Positions 1-11,325 of a stretch of DNA of 64,000 bases are shown in pieces. The first letter of the stretch is position 1. The number at the start of each line of letters is the position of its first letter. The notes under the pieces were generated by a model. The model was given only the letters and a program-made list of their open reading frames with translations, searched no databases and had not been told where the DNA came from. Both the position numbers and the translations under genes were made by a program. Origin of the DNA: Silene latifolia (Eukaryota; Streptophyta; Magnoliopsida; Caryophyllales; Caryophyllaceae); NCBI RefSeq assembly GCF_048544455.1, contig NC_133537.1, forward strand, positions 310,657,738-310,721,737, given 5' to 3'.

Positions 1-2
1 GA

Positions 3-2464
3 CTCATACACACGGATGTATGTGGACCTATGTCAATCACCGCACGAGAAGGCTATAGGTATTTCATCACTTTCACGGATTATTTAAGTAGATATGGCTA
101 TGTCTACTTAATGAAACATAAAAGTGAATCCTTTGAGAAATTCAAAGAATACCAGAATAGGGTACAGAACCTATTGGGTAGAAAGATTAAAACACTACGT
201 TCAGATCGTGGTGGCGAGTATCTTTCTCACGAGTTTGATCAACACCTAAAGGACTGTGGGATTGCCCTACAGTTAACTCCACCTGGAACACCTCAATTGA
301 ATGGTGTGTCCGAACGGAGAAATCGAACACTACTTGATATGGTTCGATCCATGATGAGTCACACCGTGTTGCCTGACTCATTGTGGGGTTATGCTCTTTT
401 GTCAGCCGCTCTAATACTTAATCGAAGTCCGTCTAAAGTGCTTGACAAGACTCCATATGAACTATGGAAGGAACGGTCCCTAACTTGTCCTTTATACGGG
501 TTTGGGGCTGCGAGGCTTATGTCAAGTGGAGACACGAGGATAAGCTCGGCCCGCGATCGGTCAAGACGTACTTTATAGGTTATCCTAAAGGAACGCTTGG
601 TCATTACTTTTATTCGCCAACCGAACAACGTGTTTTTGTTGCGGCTAGTGCGACATTCTTAGAGAAGGAATTTCTCGAGAATGCAAAGAGTGATAGAACC
701 TTCGAATTGTCGGAGATTCAAGAACCAAGTACCGAGCAACTATTGGAGGAACCTATTCCTTCAATCCCGGCTGCGGTTAACATTCCTGAGGAACCTAGGA
801 GGTCGGGAAGAGTCTCTATTCCTCCGGACAGATACATTGGTATGGTCGAGGAACATGACATAGATGACGTTCTACTCTTAACGAGTAGTGAACCCGCAAC
901 CTATAAAGGTGCCATGACTAGTTCTGACTCAAAGCTATGGCTTGAGGCCATGCAATCCGAGATGGACTCTATGTATGAGAACAACGTATGGGATCTCGTT
1001 GACTTACCAGCTAAGGTTCGTCCCCTTCAATGCAAATGGCTTTACAAGATAAAGCATTCTGTGGAAGGTCAACAAGATATCTACAAAGCACGACTAGTTG
1101 CTAAAGGTTTCACCCAAGTGCCAGGTTTGCACTACGATGAAATTTTTGCACCGTAGTCATGCTGCGTTCCATTCGGATTATCTTAGCGATCGCCGCTTTT
1201 CATGACTATGAAATTTGGCAAATGGATGTGAAAACCGCCTTCTTAAACGGCTTTTTGGAGGAAGAGTTGTACATGGTACAACCCGAAGGTTTCATCGATC
1301 CACAACATCCTAAGAAAGTATGCAAACTTAAGCGTTCCATTTATGGACTTAAGCAAGCATCTCGGGGTTGGAATCATCGCTTCGACCAAGTGATTAAAGA
1401 AAATGGATTTACTCGATCGGTCGAGGAACCATGTCTTTATATCAAGTCGAGTGGGAGCAAGATTGTCTTCCTAATATTGTATGTCGATGACATACTCCTG
1501 ATTGGGAATGACATACCTCTCTTAACTTCGGTGAAAGTATGGTTGAAAAACCATTTCCAGATGAAAGATCTGGGAGAGGCACAAAGAATTCTAGGCATCC
1601 GTATCTATCGAGATAGATCACGACGGATGTTATCTCTCGATCAGAGTCTTACATAGACAAAGTCCTAGAGAGATTCAAAGCATGACTAACTCCAAGAAGG
1701 GGTTTCTTCCAATGGCTCCGTGGGTGCATTTGAGCAAGTCTCGGTCACCAGAGACACCGGAAGAGAAAGAGCGCATGGCACGGATTCCCTATGCTTCGGC
1801 TATAGGATCAATCATGTATGCCATGATATGCACACGTCCGGACGTGGCATATGCATTGAGTATGACAAGTCGATTCCAACAGCATCCAGGTGAACCACAT
1901 TGGCTGGCTGTCAAGAACATTCTTAAGTACCTACGGAGGACTAAAGATTGGGCATTGACTTATGGAGGCCCTCAAAAGCTGCGCAACCAGGATTCGCAGA
2001 TGCTAGCTTCCAAACGGATCGAGATGACTCGAAATCTCTATCTGGATTCGTTTTTACTCTTAATGGCGCCTGATCGGTGGAAGAGTTCAAACAAAATCAC
2101 ATAAAGAGATTCTACGACCGAGTCCGAGTACTATGCCGCGTCTGAAGCTACAAAGGAAGCGATATGGATGCGTCAATTCTTACATGGGCTATCTGTAGTG
2201 CCTAGTTCGAATGACCCGATTACCATCTATTGCGACAATAGTGGTGCCATCTTCCAAGCTAAGGAGCCTAAGTCTAGCAACAAGTCTAGACATGTACAAC
2301 GGAAAGCTCATCTAATCCGAGATTACGTGGAGCAAAAAGGAAGTAGTGATAGAAAAGATTGCTGAGATGATAACATAGCAGATCCTCTCACTATAGCATT
2401 ACGACAAGATAAGCATGAAGGGCACGTTAATTCCATGGGAATTAAACGTGTTCCTAAGTTGTAG
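3..2464 (+). pseudogene. Copia-1 pol remnant (integrase, RT, RNase H)
   Basis: Integrase: first catalytic Asp in HTDVCG (15-17), second in SDRGGEY, Glu in NGVSERRN. Then the GYPKGT linker region, RT with MDVKTAFLNG and YVDDILLIG, and RNase H fragments ending in SRHVQRKAHLI and a C-terminal tail closing at 2462-2464. The frame breaks near 480, at about 1155 (one base missing just after the FAP motif), near 1650 and between 2000 and 2110. These proteins would reverse transcribe and integrate the element's RNA; none can be made whole from this copy. The conserved pieces leave no doubt about the family; the lineage (Tork/TAR-like) is only a guess. Confidence 0.9.
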
Positions 2465-3222
2465 TACTCTTTTATGGATTAGATTCATTCCCTTTTGTAC
2501 TCTATACGACATCATCGTTTTGATATTTATATATATTTTGTTTTTCATGTGGAATTGTACGACAATTTTTGAACACCACAAAGTGAACTGAACGAACATT
2601 ATATTTTTCAGTCCTTAATTGCCCACATGAGCTGATAACTCTGGCAATTATTTTGTGACATTGGTTGAGGGTGGGTTCAACGAGCCATAAGTCAACCGGT
2701 TGACTGACCAATCAAAGAGGCGAGTTATACGGATATCTCGTAGGACACAATTGTGACATCGACGTGGAGTCCTAAATGTTTTATAACATTCGGTGCCCGG
2801 TCGTGGATAGGACCTCCATAGTGATCCTAAGAGTCGATTCTTTTGACTATCGACTGTCTCTTGAGACTACGGCAGATTTTGGGTAACTTTGGTTTCTTTC
2901 TCACGGTCATCCGTAACAGGGGGCCAAGTAGATTTTTTCTGGGTCATTTCATGCTGCGCTTAGTTCGGAAGGAGTTCGAGTTGAAGGAAATATTCAGCCT
3001 TTATCAGGTACTCGATATTTCTCAGGGCCACTCGAGGAGCTGTAACCGAAATGCATGGCCATGCTCGGATACGGATTCGTTTTATCAGTTAAGTTACTCT
3101 CTAGTCGGGGAAACCACTCTTGATCCAGATCGATTGTAAAATACGACCTTTGCGGATCCGGATCTGCAAATTGTTTTACATTGAGTGGGAGAAATTTTAA
3201 ATGAATATGAGAATCGGTTATC
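2465..3222 (+). other. Copia-1 non-coding tail between RNase H and PPT
   Basis: No coding potential. It contains segments also present in copia-2 at 36330-36580, such as gagtcgattcttttgact and a block ending in atggccatgctcgga, so it is a conserved 3' non-coding region of this copia group rather than host DNA. Confidence 0.7.
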
Positions 3223-3368
3223 GCACATACACTTGTACGGACAAGTGGGAGTTTGTTGGAGCTTGTGTCCTCCAGTTAGTGCGGATAACGTCATTGCACA
3301 TACACTTGTACGGACAAGTGGGAGCTTGTTGGGGTTGGTGTCCTTAACAGTTAGTGCAAGGACTTATA
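3223..3368 (+). repeat. 73-bp tandem duplication across the PPT/LTR junction
   Basis: Two units with a 73-bp period (from 3223 and 3296) each contain the motif acaagtgggag (polypurine tract) followed by tTGTTGG, the LTR start. The LTR start is therefore present twice, at 3254 and 3327; only the second continues into a full-length LTR body. Confidence 0.8.
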
Positions 3369-3985
3369 AATCTCTAAAAGGATCAAAGGGCATACTTTTG
3401 GTATTATTATCAGTTGATCCACGTTTATCAATAACGGTTGGCTTGCTAGATAAGTTTGACGTTATTGTCATACAGATGGCGGTGATCAACTGGTCCCTAA
3501 AAGTCACACCTATAGGATACGTTTGAGAGATGTGACAAAGATGAAAATACACGATCATGTAGATGCCAATTTTGACTAACCAGTTAGTCCGAGTTATTTG
3601 ACTAGTAATTAGTCAAAATGTGATGTTGAGATATTATATTTAATACGGATTAAATAAGATGGGCTAAGGCGAATTAAGCAATTAATTCGTAAATTGAATA
3701 TAAACGATTTATATTCGATTAATGTATATTGAATAAATTAATTATACAATATTGTCTTTGTCGGACATGTATTAATACTTCAACTAATCCGTATTATTAG
3801 TCGATGTATTAATAATCGATAACCGATGACAGTTTATAATAAAAACCCGTCATATACATTTTAGCATTTTACGAACCGGACCACGAGCCATAATTAAGAG
3901 GAAGTGGAAGCCCACTTCCTCATGAGGGCTCTCGGTTTTGGCCGAATTAGAAGAACAAAAAGGAGAGCCTTCTCCTTCTTGTTAA
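3327..3985 (+). repeat. Copia-1 3' LTR, truncated
   Basis: Starts TGTTGGGGTTGG directly after the polypurine tract. The overall plan (start, TA-rich middle, purine-rich block near 3890-3980) parallels the 1265-bp LTR of copia-2, in which several hundred further bases follow. The expected ending and CA terminus are absent, so the LTR is cut at about 3985 by the Mutator-like element. Confidence 0.75.
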
Positions 3986-3990
3986 CATAA

Positions 3991-6185
3991 TTGTCATTAG
4001 TGAAAAAAATAATTAGGGTTTCGGAACATTTTTCTCTGAATGATGATGACAGTTTAGATGATGACTACAATGAGGAATCTGACAGTGATGAGGGCAACAC
4101 TGATAGTGATGTGAGCATCAATGAGGAAGAAGCTGGAATTGTGGATGGTTCTAATAAAGAAGATGCAACTACTGTTGATAATCCAAGGGAGATGCATCCT
4201 TTTGATAAAACTATTGATGGTTGTAATGAAGAAGATGGAGAACAATACTTTGATAGGTCATATAAAAATGGCAGAATGTATGTAACACAAAGATGGGGTG
4301 AGATTACACTTGAGCCATGGTTGTTGTTTATGTCAAAAGAGGACTGGTTGTCAGTATTTTCAGATTATTGCATCCAACAAGGGTTTAGTGTTGTTGTTTC
4401 AAAGTCTGATAAAGCAAGGTATACTGCCGAGTGCAGTAGTGAGAAATGTACATGGAAGATTCATTGCTCAAGGCTGCCTGATAAGATGACATGGGCAATT
4501 AAGAAAATTGAGGGAGAGCATGAAAAGTGTTTTTTTCTAAAGAAGAATCCTATGGCAACAACAAGCTGGATGGTTAAGAAGTTAGAGTCAGAACTGAAAG
4601 GACAACCTAATATGCCAGTCAAATCCATGGCAGGCAGGTTAATGACAACTTATGGAATTGAGGTTTGTACTAGAACATTGTACAAAGTGAGAGTTGTTGC
4701 TGCTGAACTTATATATGGAGCACATGAAAAGAGTTACAACATGTTACCAGCTTATGCAGAAATGATCAAAGCAACCAATCCACGATCTTGGGCACTCACT
4801 ACCTGGCATTCACCTAATAATGATAATGCGTTTCACTTTAAAGGAATGTTTGTCACATTTAGCGCTTGGGTCAGGGGGTTTCTAAGAGGTTGTCGGCCCA
4901 TTATTGGTGTTGATGGGTGTCACCTAAAGGGAAGGTATAAGGGAATGTTACTATCTGCCATGAGTTTAGATAGCAACAACAATCTGTATTGTGTGGCTTA
5001 TGCAATTGTAGGAAAAGAAAAGACTGAAACATGGGCTTATTTTTTTAGGAATTTGAGATTTGCATTCCAACAACATGGGTGTAGGAAATGGAACTGGACA
5101 TTCATCAGTGATAGAATGAAGGGTGTTGAGAAAGCATTGGAGAAAGAGTTTCCACAAGCTACAAGGAGGATTTGTGCTCAGCACTTGTACGCAAACTTCA
5201 AAGAAAAATGGCCTGGGCCTTTGTACCATAACTTGTTCTCAGTCTGCAAAATGGTGCCACATCTCATTTTGTATATAACAAGATGTTGGACAAGATAGGG
5301 AGGATGTCACCAGCCGCGGTAGAGTACTTATTAAATGTACCACAACAATGGTCTAAACACCAATTTGATCCTGAAGTGGCTTGTGACCATAATACTTCAA
5401 ACTTTGTGGAATCATTTAATGCTCTGATGAATGAACTGAGAGAAAAACCAGTAATGGAATTAATGGAAGGCATTAGAACATACTATATGGAAGCGTATGC
5501 TGAAAGGGCAGCATTGAGTGAGAAGGTGGAATTGAATGGTCCAACACCCTATGCTTTGGGTCGTGTTGAAGCCAATTGTGCAGACTCTAGGATTTACAAT
5601 GTGATAAGAGGAGGTGGTGGTGAATTTGAGGTGCATGAAGGGTACACAAAATTCCCTGTTAACATATTGAGTGGTACTTGTTCGTGTGGAGAATGGCAGG
5701 TCACGGGAATTCCCTGTAAACATGCTTGTAGAGCCATATATGCAAATAAGGAGGAACCAGTCCATTATTTGCATGGTTATTACACAGGTCATTGTTATAG
5801 GCTTACTTATGCAGACCATATGCACCCATTACCTGACAAGGACCAATGGCCACCATTTCAATTTCCTGAAATTTTACCACCAGTGCAAGAGAGGGGAGTA
5901 GGTAGACCAACAAGACAAAGAAAAAGAAAGCCAGGTGATCCACAGAAAAGGAAGGGCAAGAGATCAACTACCATTACTTGTTCAATATGCAAAGCATCAG
6001 GTCATAATTCAAGGTCCTGTCAAGGTGGTCCGACAGCAAAACAGAAGAAGGTTGCTGCTACTGCTAAAAATATTCAGAACCAAAGTGGAAGAAATGGAAG
6101 TGCAGGTGATGGAGCTGCTGCTCCTACAGGTGGAGCTGGTCGTAAGAGAGTCAGATCTGATGGAGCTTCATCAAGTCATCCTTAG
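3991..6185 (+). pseudogene. MuDR/MULE-type transposase, frameshifted
   Basis: Would cut and move the MULE. An acidic N-terminal part precedes a plant MuDR domain with CTWKIHCSRL, then the MULE DDE domain with IIGVDGCHLKG (Asp at 4912-4914) and FISDRMKGV (Asp at 5110-5112). A frameshift at roughly 5245-5260 moves the C-terminal half into another frame. That half has a SWIM zinc finger (CSCGEWQVTGIPCKHA, near 5680-5727), a basic stretch and a CCHC knuckle (CSICKASGHNSRSC), and stops at 6185. The frame open from 3991 begins with TTG, and its first ATG is at 4192, so the true N terminus is probably lost. The family is certain, the start is not. Confidence 0.9.
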
Positions 6186-6482
6186 ATTCCGGTATGTTAT
6201 AGTTACCAATTAAGTATGTTTTAGTTTAAGTAAGTCAGTCCATATTTTGCAAAGTAAGGCCATATTTTGGAATTTGTCAGTTGTTGGAGCCATGTTTTAA
6301 AAAAAATGTCGATCAGTTGGGTATATTTTGGATGCCATGTTTTAGGGCTGCATTTTGGACAATCAGATCATAATGTAAACAAGTGCTTATAAAGAAGCTA
6401 TATTTTGGTATACATAAATCCATCTTTTTTAATGGAAATTATGCATTTTATTACAGTACCTTCATTTCTTATTGCATTGTCT

Positions 6483-6856
6483 TTATTTATTTAAAACAAC
6501 ATATAGTAGAAACATGTACATTAAGAATGCAACTTTAAAGCTAAAATGAAGGAATTTAGAGAACTCTTCAATTATCTTGCGTTGCTCCTTCATCTTTGTC
6601 TTCATATCTTGTGCCATTTTCTCCAATTGTTGGTTTAAAGGCTGTTGAACTTCATCTACTGCGTTACCTTGGTTTACTGCTTCAGTTTTTACTTGGCACC
6701 ATTGGAACCATCCACAAAAATCACATTTGTGGTATAGCTTGAATGGGTTTTTCGCAAAGAGTCTCAGGATGACCTTATTTGAGATCTTGTATTGCATCTA
6801 GGACAAGCTTTGTTTTCCACTTGAATTCCGTTGGAAGATAAACTTGTATAAGACAT
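6483..6856 (-). pseudogene. GRF-type zinc-finger protein, MULE accessory ORF, frameshifted
   Basis: Lies on the strand opposite the transposase, 298 bp downstream of its stop. From an ATG at 6854-6856 the frame gives a short N terminus with CPRCNTRSQ. After a frameshift near 6760-6775 it resumes with NPFKLYHKCDFCGWFQWC, which completes a GRF-like zinc finger (Cys pairs plus the G-F/W-F-x-W core). A charged coiled-coil segment (LEKMAQDMKTKMKEQRKI) and a C-terminal hydrophobic helix (FLMYMFLLYVV) follow. Small GRF-coiled-coil-membrane proteins of this plan are, as I recall, common beside plant MULEs; their function is not known to me. The accessory role is inferred from position only. Confidence 0.65.
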
Positions 6857-6997
6857 ACCAAGTTTTTTTGATTTTAAGTTGTTAGTGTATCTTTGGTGTG
6901 TTTACTGACTAGGGGTATAAATGCTCAATTTATAAACACAAAACAAGGTTCTAACGGCTAGTTCATTAATAATAGAGCTGTTGGACATTTTGTAACA

Positions 6998-7230
6998 ATA
7001 AGGGTACCATGTGCCAAACAGAAGACTTTAAGGGTACCATGTGCAAACAGTTTTATATTCCAACCATAAACATCAACTAACTTTCACACGTCAAAGCCAA
7101 CACTTAAATGATTATGTTTGTGGTTGTGGTTGCAAAAAAATTAAAAGTCATGGGTACAATGTGCATAAACATAAAAACTTGGGTACCATGTGAAAAATGG
7201 AATTGTTTGAGGGTACCACGTGAATTTTCC

Positions 7231-7231
<1 letters not shown>
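6998..7231. repeat. MULE subterminal repeats (GGGTACCATGTG)
   Basis: Five close copies of gggtaccatgtg at about 7003, 7031, 7144, 7181 and 7211 (variants gggtacaatgtg and gggtaccacgtg) lead up to the presumed element end. Clustered subterminal motifs are usual transposase binding sites in DNA transposons; binding here is inference. Confidence 0.55.
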
Positions 7232-7262
<31 letters not shown>

Positions 7263-7299
7263 TATTATTATTATTATTATTATTATTATCATCATCATC
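7232..7299. repeat. (TAA)n-(ATT)n-(ATC)n microsatellite
   Basis: About ten TAA units switch to about ten ATT units and then ATC units. The TAA/ATT part is an inverted repeat that could form a hairpin. Open frames across it are low-complexity artefacts. Confidence 0.95.
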
Positions 7300-9458
7300 G
7301 TTGATTGATTTAGGGTCCTTTTTCGTCGACTATGGGGCAAAAAGCTGATGTCTCGACGTTGTTCAACACCTTTCCCTATTGACAATTTCGGGTCCCTTTT
7401 TTCCAGTAAATCGTCTGAATTTTCTTTACTTTTCTTATATTATTTACTTTCTCTTATCTTTTTTGTTACTAATTCTTCTAATTGCTTGCGTCTTTGATTT
7501 GTTTTCCTATATTTGAGTGGTTATATAGGTTGTTATCATATTTTAATTTTCGTGCATTTTGCGGAATTCTTATCTGTGAAAGCAATTTGAGTGATCGCAT
7601 GGATGTGCATTTTGCGGAATTCTTAACTGGTAGGAGAAGCATCTTAGAGTTATGTTTTAAAGCAAATTCAGTTAATTAGATTAACATTTTGTAAAATTTT
7701 AGTTGTTAAAGTAACTAATAAGGTATGAGTGGGGAAGTTTTGATTAACTAGTTTTTCCTACCTTAGTTCAAATATTTTTGACCACCACTAGATTTCTTGT
7801 GATAAGTATAAGGCGAGTCCCTACATCTGTCAATTTTGTTTAATTAGATTCAATATTAAATTAGGTAACTATACTACTTGTTTACACATAATCTTTTGGA
7901 CTTTTCCCATCTCACATGCTCTACTACTATACTGATAAATGTCGCCTATCTTTGTTGCAGATGTGTGCATTCACTAACATCGGTTATACCCTGCCATATT
8001 CCAATTTTCACATTTATCTAAGCAGTCCTTTTAAGGTGGGTTCTCTGCTTTTTTTTTCCAATTTATACATCATTTTTTCTATTCATAACTTCAGTATGCA
8101 ATTGTGTGCATTGTCTGGCTACTTTGTATGCTTATTTTGTCTAGTTGGTAAATTTTGAAGTTTCTGTGTGCTCCTGTGTTGGTAAACTACAGCATTATGG
8201 TATCTAATTCTGCATTCATTGAATTTAATACACTCTGGGATTGTGGCTCCATTGGTTGGGTATATGCTGCTTTGATAGTGCTATATAATGGTCTGTTCCT
8301 CTGTTCTCTTCTTGCCTAGTTATAAGCGAGTTAGATCCACCTGAATTGTTAATTATACGAGTATAGAATTCCTTGTTTAAATCTTATACGATTGTGTTAT
8401 TTGTGCCTTCTTCAAAGGATTATGTGTGGCGTAAAGCTACTTGTTCCAAGTGTATAGATGCTAATATAGATTGGATAAAGATACATCATTTGGCTTCTTG
8501 TATTAGTTTTCTCCAAGGTCCGAACTAGTTTTGTTGTTCTACTTGCTGAAACGTATGATGAATATACATTTGACTCTTCACAGGCTTGCGAATGATCGTG
8601 TCTCTACCCAAATTGTTTTCAAGTGAACAATTCTTTTGTTGTTCAAGCTTTTGAAAAGGTTAGTATATTTTGGTCGAAATCATTTTTAATAGATATATGA
8701 AGTATTATTCCAACATCTTTTCTCAATGATTTATATTTCAAACAAGTTTGCAAGGACTATTTCGATTCCTCCTTTGGTCTTACCATCAATGTCATCATAC
8801 ATAAATTAATGCACTTCCTACTATATGTACAACTTCAAAATTTGTTACTCCCTTTGTCCAGTTCATTTGTTTACTATGTCATGAAATAGATGTGGGACGT
8901 CATTGTACGATATTCAATCTCAGAAGACAACTTGGGGAAGGTATTTCAATGTTATTTTTGATTCCAAATTGTACTAAGTTGTAAATTATTTTATCAAAAG
9001 ACAACAAGTTATATATAGAAGTATTTCAATTTCATTTCTCATTCTAAATTGTTCTAAGTTTTAGTTTATTCCCTTTCTAATTGTTCTAAGTCGTAGTCGT
9101 TTAGTTAATAATTATATTGTTCTTGTTTATTGTGTGTTTTAGGTTCAGTAATAACACTTGAAGAAATGAACGAGTTTCAGGAGACCTTGGGCTTTATATT
9201 GTAAAAATATATATATGTGATGTAGTGAGCGATTGATTTAGATACTCGAATAGTTAAGAGTTTTCATGTATGTGATTTTGTTGCGGGATACAATTCGTTG
9301 AATGCTTGTATTGGATTTGGATATGTTGGTTGTGAAGTTATGAAATTTGGATTGTTCGATTTATAAAGAGATATTGTCGAATTTTCTATAACTTTTAGAA
9401 AATAAAATGCAGGTAGTATAATTTATTTATTAGCCAGGCACAGATTTTTTTTTCATTG
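7300..9458. other. AT-rich stretch with no recognisable gene
   Basis: Short T-rich frames only. A 21-bp direct repeat (gtgcattttgcggaattctt plus one base) occurs at 7552 and 7605. The stretch may be the interior of the CACTA-type element ending at 9750, but no second end was found to prove it. Confidence 0.5.
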
Positions 9459-9750
9459 TTATAATTGATGATTGACATTGGTTCCTAACTTACAACTGAT
9501 GTCAATAATGCAAAAATTGGCATCGGTTCTTATATATGGTACAACCGATGCCAATATATGTAAATTGCCATCGGCTATGAACCGATGCCAATTGAATAAA
9601 GACCGGTGCCAATATGTGAAAATTGGCATCGGTTCATCAACCGATGCCAATTCAAAAATAGGTCATTTGCATCGCCCGGATTGGCATCGGTTGGGAACCA
9701 ATGCCAATCATTGTTTACAACCGATGCCAATTACATTAATTGTACTAGTG
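9459..9750. mobile_element. End of a CACTA (En/Spm-like) transposon with subterminal repeats
   Basis: At least ten copies of ttggcatcggtt and its reverse complement aaccgatgccaa, alternating in orientation, fill about 280 bp and end at ...TACTAGTG (9743-9750), the inverse of CACTAGTA. A CACTAG terminus preceded by dense inverted subterminal repeats is the CACTA hallmark. The other terminus and the 3-bp TSD were not found. Confidence 0.65.
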
Positions 9751-9752
9751 TT

Positions 9753-9930
9753 TGTTCCATATTGGTAGAATAGTGGGAGAGTTATCACCTTATATATGGA
9801 AGTGTGTTATCTGGTGTTAACTAGACTATAGAGGAGAGATTATAGTCTCCTTACGCGCTGTCGTCGTGGGCCGTCCCGCTCGGCTCGGCTCCGTGACACG
9901 CGCGCGAAGGTGTTGGGCTACCTTTTTGCT
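9753..9930 (+). other. Possible LTR fragment
   Basis: Begins TGTTCCATATTGGTAG straight after the CACTA end and runs through a GC-rich block (9854-9905) with repeated ctcggctcggct. The start resembles those of some plant LTRs as I remember them, but there is no partner LTR, PBS or TSD. The remainder up to 10218 shows nothing. Confidence 0.25.
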
Positions 9931-10218
9931 AGTGGTCTGAACTTTTACATCGGATTCTTTTCTAGTTGTTGGAAGTTTATTACATAATCAATTCTGCATT
10001 CACTGTATGATATTATTGTCCCTTACTACTAGATTTAATACCATCAAATCTAGTATCCCTATGTGACTATTGAAGCCTTTCCATTCTCCCACAGTTTTAC
10101 ATATACAGAAAATGGGAACGTCATCTCTTTTATCTACTTCATTCTATATATCGAGAACAGTTCTCACTTTCGTCTTTAGTGTGCAACATTGTACAGAAGG
10201 AGGCGTTAACCCTGAAGA

Positions 10219-10762
10219 TAGGGGTGTCGGTGGGCCGGGCCGGTGCGGGAGGGCGGGCCGGGCTGGGGAAGTGGAGCCCGAGCACGGCACTAAATTCAAA
10301 CGGGGCTGGGTCGCGCCAATGCTGCCTTGGGTTGGTGCGACACTAGACTGGCCCACTTAGTAGCGGGCGAGGCTGGGCCTATGTATTTTTTTAAAAAGTT
10401 AGTGTTTGACCGACGGCCCGAGGATGACATAGGGTCGGGCTGGGCTGGGCCATGGAGCTGGGCTAGCCACTGGAACACGGCCCACGAGACCGGGCTGGGT
10501 CGGGTCGAGTTGAGCTTGCCCGCTACGATGCACCGCTCTACCTGGAGTTGGTGACCAAGGAGCCCAAGGAGCAATGGAGCACCATAGTGAGGGTTTAACT
10601 GACTTAGGGCAGTGCAACTACACAACGTCTCAATTAAAATTATTATTGATCAGGTAAGTTCACATTTCCTACAAGAGTAATCACATGTAATCATGTTGAC
10701 AAGCACAAAATTTTGCTCAACCCGAACCAAGCCCGCCCGCTTGCTTAATTTGACCAGCCCTA
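10219..10762. mobile_element. hAT-like non-autonomous element (GC-rich termini)
   Basis: Left end TAGGGGTGTCGG followed by gggccgggcc repeats; right end ...TTGACCAGCCCTA, preceded by gcccgcccgc. The ends are imperfect inverted repeats. The TAGGGGTG terminus with GGGCCGGGC-type subterminal motifs fits the hAT superfamily. There is no coding capacity beyond composition-driven frames, and no clear 8-bp TSD. Confidence 0.5.
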
Positions 10763-11325
10763 CTCCGTGCAATCTAGAGTAATAATTTGTCCAAGTATAC
10801 TACGAAATATACGTTTTTCACATTCTCTTATGCATAAAATAGTACTCCGTAGCCAAATGCCAACTATGGGCACACTTGAACGTAGATTGTCCAATAATGA
10901 TGCAAAATGCGGCTTCAACTTTGTCCCTATGTACGTGCAGAAGTCATGGCAAATTCAGGAAAAAATAATTAAAAACGCGAAATAATTAAAAAATAAGGTG
11001 ACCAATTGCTCTATCTTCATGATCATAATTTTTAAAATATTATTTAATTTGACATTATTGATAAAATGTGTTCTTCACACTTCTTATTTTTTGGAGGCAC
11101 CGCATGATGTAATGATACAGGATATACGAAGGGCATAAATTTACGTAAAAAGTGACCAAAAGATAAATGCCTCAACATTGCATACATCACTTTCAGAAAT
11201 AATCAATAATCAAAATTCTATTATTTGGAGTTGTTTTCCTGACTTCATCAGCATATTCCTAGTAGTGAAGCCATACCTACATTATTCCTTCTCTTTTTTA
11301 ACAAATCTCTTCCTTTTCTAGTAAT
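10763..11325. other. Non-coding AT-rich spacer
   Basis: No gene, RNA gene or clear repeat end was seen between the two hAT-like elements. Confidence 0.5.

Larger units (their letters stand above)
1..3985 (+). mobile_element. Ty1/copia element copia-1, truncated at both ends
   Basis: The left part lies outside the window. What remains, in order, is the integrase core, reverse transcriptase and RNase H (3-2464), a non-coding tail (2465-3253), a polypurine tract and the first ~660 bp of the 3' LTR. The LTR stops at about 3985, where Mutator-like coding sequence begins. The order integrase before RT is diagnostic of Ty1/copia. The tail after RNase H resembles that of copia-2 (compare 3021-3070 with 36525-36582), so the two are related families. 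The element is dead through many frameshifts. Confidence 0.9.
3986..7231 (+). mobile_element. Mutator-like transposon (MULE), left end not found
   Basis: Contains a MuDR-type transposase (plus strand) and an antisense GRF-type zinc-finger ORF. The right end is placed at about 7231 because a GGGTACCATGTG-type motif is repeated five times there and then gives way to a microsatellite. No matching inverted copy occurs at the left, where sequence changes abruptly from copia LTR to transposase; the left terminus has probably been deleted. Non-coding stretches at 6186-6482 and 6857-6997 hold nothing else that I recognise. Confidence 0.75.

Noticed and set aside
7104..7385. Open frame with a poly-isoleucine run on both strands
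   Set aside because: Direct translation of the TAA/ATT microsatellite; no conserved domain.
7780..7800. CACTAG at about 7786 as the missing CACTA 5' end
   Set aside because: Only six bases match the inverse of the 9750 end, and no ttggcatcggtt repeats follow.
9472..9768. Frames through 9472-9768 as small genes
   Set aside because: They translate subterminal repeats on both strands and have no family features.
10070..10625. Pro/Gly/Trp-rich frames near 10.1-10.6 kb
   Set aside because: GC-rich repeat ends of a hAT-like element give open frames on both strands by composition.
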